Origin: an uncultured Alphaproteobacteria bacterium
GTDB lineage: Bacteria; Pseudomonadota; Alphaproteobacteria; CAAHEQ01; UBA3637
Assembly (NCBI GenBank): GCA_944393195.1
Contig: CALXZG010000001.1
Span: forward strand, 62,001-126,000
Reading direction: 5' to 3'
DNA length: 64,000 nucleotides
The translations under genes and the position numbers were made by a program. Each line of letters begins with the position of its first letter. Positions within the stretch are counted from its first letter, which is position 1. This document shows, one piece after another, positions 61,268 to 64,000 of the stretch. A model generated the notes under the pieces. It saw only the letters and a list, made by a program, of their open reading frames with translations, had not been told where the DNA came from and ran no database searches.

Positions 61268-62515
61268 ATGTTCGGGAATCCCCTTAAAGTTTTTAATCTG
61301 TCCGTTTTTTTGCAAACACAGATTTTTATGCTGCCGGTTTTACTGTTGTTTTATCAGCAAAACGGTTTAACGGTCGGTGATTTCTTTTTGTTTCAGGGGA
61401 TTTTTTCTCTGACGGCTCTTCTGTTCGAAATTCCGGCCGGCTATATCGGTGATATTTTTCCGCGTAAAAATATCCTTATTCTTTCTTACGTTCTCTTCTT
61501 GATGCGCCTTGTCCTTTGGCTTTTTTTCGCCCACCTCGGTTATTGGATTATTCTGGCCGGTGAAATTTTGTATTCGGCTTCCAAAGCCTTTTATTCCGGT
61601 GTTGCCGACGGCTATGTTTATGATTATTTAAAAGAAAGCGGTACAACGCATAAAATGCTTGAAAAATACGGCTGCCTTAATTTCTTTATGTCAATCGGAA
61701 CCGCCATATCCTCGTTGCTCGGGGCTTACTTTTACGGGACGTTTTCAAAATGGACGCAAGCCCATTGGGGACACGATTACGGCTTTTTGATTCTGATCCT
61801 GATTGAAATCGTCTTTAATACTGCCGCCCTTTTACTCCTGTTTGCTTTGCCGAAACTGCCATCGGCCAAAACCAAAGTTACCGGATTATGGGAAAAATAT
61901 AAGGATTTATTTCATATTACCCGACGCGCTTTGCGAAACCCGGACATTAAATACCATATGTTTTATTCCGGATTGCTGGCCGGTACAACCATGGTTTTTG
62001 TGTGGAGTTTTCAACCTCTCATGACAACAGCCCTGATTCCCGTTTCCCTTTTTGGCGTTGTTTATTTTGCCAATCATTTTTTCCGCGCCGTGGCTTCCTA
62101 TTTTTTACATAAAACGATGCGCTTTTTTTCTTTACCCGCGTTCGGTGTTGTCACATTCATCATGTTTGCTCTTTCATTCCTGTTGGCCGTAGAAATGGCA
62201 CATGTCGGTCAACCGAATGTGTGGATTAGCTTTGGCATACTCTTCTTTATCTGTTTGACAATCGGTTTCCAACTGACTTTTACCTTGGCCAGCACAACCC
62301 GTATTCATACTTTAATCAGTTCGGATATTCGGTCTACCGTCGTTTCCGTTAATTATATGATCGGTCGTATGTGTGCCGGTTTTTTCCTGATTTTGTTCAA
62401 GGTGTTGTTGGACGGAGTCTCGATGCAAACAACATTCATGGTCGCTTTTGGTGTTTTCTTGTTCGGCCTTTACCCGTTGTGGCGTATTGTTCGCTTGCCG
62501 AAAATAACGCCCTGA
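61268..62515 (+). CDS. MFS transporter
   Basis: A 415-residue protein with about 12 hydrophobic helices. The loop after helix 2 contains 'EIPAGYIGDIFPRKN', the MFS A-motif (GxxxDxxxRK-like). It belongs to the DHA1-like group with an 'EIPxGxxxD' start. Substrate unknown. GGAGG precedes the ATG and a strong promoter stands alone upstream, so it is monocistronic. Confidence 0.85.
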   Translation: MFGNPLKVFNLSVFLQTQIFMLPVLLLFYQQNGLTVGDFFLFQGIFSLTALLFEIPAGYIGDIFPRKNILILSYVLFLMRLVLWLFFAHLGYWIILAGEILYSASKAFYSGVADGYVYDYLKESGTTHKMLEKYGCLNFFMSIGTAISSLLGAYFYGTFSKWTQAHWGHDYGFLILILIEIVFNTAALLLLFALPKLPSAKTKVTGLWEKYKDLFHITRRALRNPDIKYHMFYSGLLAGTTMVFVWSFQPLMTTALIPVSLFGVVYFANHFFRAVASYFLHKTMRFFSLPAFGVVTFIMFALSFLLAVEMAHVGQPNVWISFGILFFICLTIGFQLTFTLASTTRIHTLISSDIRSTVVSVNYMIGRMCAGFFLILFKVLLDGVSMQTTFMVAFGVFLFGLYPLWRIVRLPKITP

Positions 62516-62528
62516 TACTTTTTGGGGG

Positions 62529-62557
62529 TTGAGTTCAGGCCGATTATTTGCTATACT
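62529..62557 (+). promoter_or_regulatory. Promoter of rarA giving a leaderless transcript
   Basis: TTGAGT (62529-62534), 17-bp spacer, TATACT (62552-62557). The start codon at 62564 is six bases after the -10, where transcription should begin. Confidence 0.65.
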
Positions 62558-62563
62558 ACCCCC

Positions 62564-63865
62564 ATGACAACATTGTTCGATCATTTAACCGAAAAGCCGT
62601 TGGCCGACCGTATGCGTCCCCAATCTCTGACCGATGTCGTGGGGCAAGACCACCTGCTGGGTGAAAAAGGTCCGTTGCGTCGTATGATTGCTTCCGGACG
62701 GATGAGTTCCTTTATCCTCTGGGGACCTCCGGGATGCGGTAAAACAACCATAGCTCGTATTTTGGCTCAGGAAACGAACCTTCATTTTGCATCTCTGTCT
62801 GCCGTTTTTTCGGGTGTTTCCGATTTGCGTAAAGTGTTTCAGGAAGCCCAAAACCGCCGCCGAATGGGGCAGGGAACTCTCCTGTTCGTGGATGAAATTC
62901 ATCGTTTTAATCGCTCTCAACAAGACGGCTTTTTACCCTATGTTGAAGACGGTACCGTCATCCTTGTCGGTGCCACGACGGAAAATCCGTCCTTTGAATT
63001 AAACAGCGCGTTACTCAGTCGGGCAAAAGTCTTTGTCTTAAACCGATTGGATGACGCGGCATTGGATCAGATTTTAGCCAAAGCGGAAACCTTGATGCAA
63101 CAACCGATTCCGTTGGACGAAGTCGGTAAAAAGTATCTGAAAAATCTGGCGGACGGGGATGGTCGTTATTTTATCAATTTGATTGAAAGTGTTTTTCAAT
63201 ATGCCTTGCCTGATGAAATTTTGGATCAGCCGGCTTTGGAACAATTGCTACAAAAACGTTTGCCGAATTACGATAAAGACAGGGAAGGGCATTATAACCT
63301 GATTTCCGCGTTGCACAAATCCCTTCGTGGTTCGGATCCGGATGCCGGTTTATATTGGCTGGCGCGTATGATTACGGCCGGTGAAGATATGAAATATATC
63401 CTACGGCGACTCACTCGGTTTGCCAGTGAAGATGTCGGTATGGCCGATCCGGGAGCCTTGGTTCAGGCTCATTGCGCTTGGGATTCTTACGAACGCCTCG
63501 GTTCTCCGGAAGGTGATTTAGCCGTTGCCGGCTTGGTTGTATACCTGGCCACGGCGCCTAAATCCAATAGTATCGAATCTGCCTGGAACGAAGTTCGCCG
63601 TGTTGCGCAAACAACGGCAACCCTGATGCCGCCGAAACATATCCTGAACGCTCCGACAAAATTAATGGCTGATTTAGGGTACAATCGCGGCTATCAATAC
63701 GATCATGATACAAAAGAGGGGTTTTCCGGTCAAAATTATTTTCCGGATGATATGCCGCGTCATACGTTTTATAAGCCTGTCGAGCGTGGATACGAACGCG
63801 AAATTACAAAAAGATTGGCTTATTGGAACGAATTACGGCAAAAAATACGTAAATCACAAAAATAA
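62564..63865 (+). CDS. rarA: Replication-associated recombination protein RarA (MgsA)
   Basis: A 433-residue AAA+ clamp-loader-like ATPase acting at stalled forks. Walker A 'GPPGCGKTTIARIL', Walker B 'LLFVDEIHRFN', sensor 1 'VGATTENPSFELN' and the C-terminal MgsA domain ('RFASEDVGMADPGALVQA') are complete. I choose ATG 62564, which gives the family's usual N-terminus, over the one at 62522. There is no ribosome site and the promoter implies leaderless translation. Confidence 0.94.
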   Translation: MTTLFDHLTEKPLADRMRPQSLTDVVGQDHLLGEKGPLRRMIASGRMSSFILWGPPGCGKTTIARILAQETNLHFASLSAVFSGVSDLRKVFQEAQNRRRMGQGTLLFVDEIHRFNRSQQDGFLPYVEDGTVILVGATTENPSFELNSALLSRAKVFVLNRLDDAALDQILAKAETLMQQPIPLDEVGKKYLKNLADGDGRYFINLIESVFQYALPDEILDQPALEQLLQKRLPNYDKDREGHYNLISALHKSLRGSDPDAGLYWLARMITAGEDMKYILRRLTRFASEDVGMADPGALVQAHCAWDSYERLGSPEGDLAVAGLVVYLATAPKSNSIESAWNEVRRVAQTTATLMPPKHILNAPTKLMADLGYNRGYQYDHDTKEGFSGQNYFPDDMPRHTFYKPVERGYEREITKRLAYWNELRQKIRKSQK

Positions 63866-63918
63866 AACTTGCTTTTTTGTTCCCAATATGTGAAAAATAA
63901 GAAAAACAAAGGGGCAAA

Positions 63919-64000
63919 ATGGCTGTTCAATTAGTAACTGTTAAACCGGAAGATGAAGGTATTCGCTTGGACCGTTGGTTCGCGCGTCATTATCCTGCTT
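63919..64000 (+). CDS. RluC/RluD-type pseudouridine synthase, N-terminal fragment
   Basis: The gene starts at ATG 63919 after AAAGGGGC and runs off the window after 27 codons. 'DEGIRLDRWFARHYP' is the start of the S4-like RNA-binding domain of RluC/RluD enzymes, which convert uridine to pseudouridine in 23S rRNA. The catalytic domain is not visible, so the sub-type is unassigned. Confidence 0.75.
   Translation, partial: MAVQLVTVKPEDEGIRLDRWFARHYPA

Noticed and set aside
1-64000. CRISPR array
   Set aside because: No regularly spaced direct repeats with unique spacers. The repeated palindromes are dispersed and irregular.

Overview
The window reads as a contiguous piece of chromosome from a moderately AT-rich alphaproteobacterium. 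The evidence is the alphaproteobacterial gene sets: a DksA with a degenerate zinc finger, the maf / RNase-G-like / yacG run, the short HPr kinase followed by EIIA-Man and HPr, priA beside xerC, and a suf operon ending in a DUF59 protein. Glycolytic Pfk and Pyk, pilin-like proteins with a 'G[RK][ST]MVE' signature and palindromic intergenic repeats suggest a host-associated, possibly gut-type, lineage. That placement is inference, because no 16S rRNA gene is present.

Layout. 1-1.7 kb: dusA end, DUF502, rplU-rpmA. 1.7-2.9 kb: a compound palindromic repeat joined to a headless pilin-like gene carrying seven EGF-like repeats. 3.1-14.2 kb: sufE, a secreted protein, birA, RNase J, two glycosyltransferases, META lipoprotein, smpB, pepP, prmA, corA. 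14.3-19.9 kb: a small pilin-like gene, tRNA-Phe, yacG-rng-maf-dksA, a Sel1-type secreted protein and rpsF-rpsR-rplI. 20-24.6 kb: two large Cys-rich pilin-like genes, each with the same two-copy 34-nt inverted-repeat control region and surrounded by palindromic repeats. 24.7-33 kb: xerC, priA, an attenuator-like leader and pyrG, pyk, an aldose epimerase and a degenerate PAS-GGDEF protein. 33.1-37.8 kb: the suf operon with a MazG-like gene inside it. 37.8-43.2 kb: an XRE regulator, an RNA methyltransferase, lysS, tRNA-Arg abutting hprK, EIIA, HPr, and tRNA-Val. 43.4-50.9 kb: a surface-glycan cluster (two glycosyltransferases, UDP-galactopyranose mutase, two acyltransferases, LicD, a LicC-like nucleotidyltransferase, an SHMT-like enzyme), with a G9 tract in the last gene. 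51-52.5 kb: an isolated phage-type tail fibre pair behind a structured RNA. 52.5-64 kb: trmJ, two secreted proteins, pssA-psd, tRNA-Leu, an RNase D-like gene, kdsD, an LptC-LptA fusion, lptB, pfk, DUF465, an MFS transporter, rarA and the start of an RluC-type synthase.

How the parts work together. Most of the window is housekeeping: translation, Fe-S assembly, phospholipid and LPS export, and glycolysis. The accessory interest lies in surface display. A family of pilin-like Cys-rich proteins appears co-regulated and reshaped by repeats. A glycan cluster appears able to phase-vary through its G tract. A tail fibre module follows a switch-like RNA. The pyrG leader, the tRNA-hprK junction and two apparently leaderless genes are the main expression-control curiosities.
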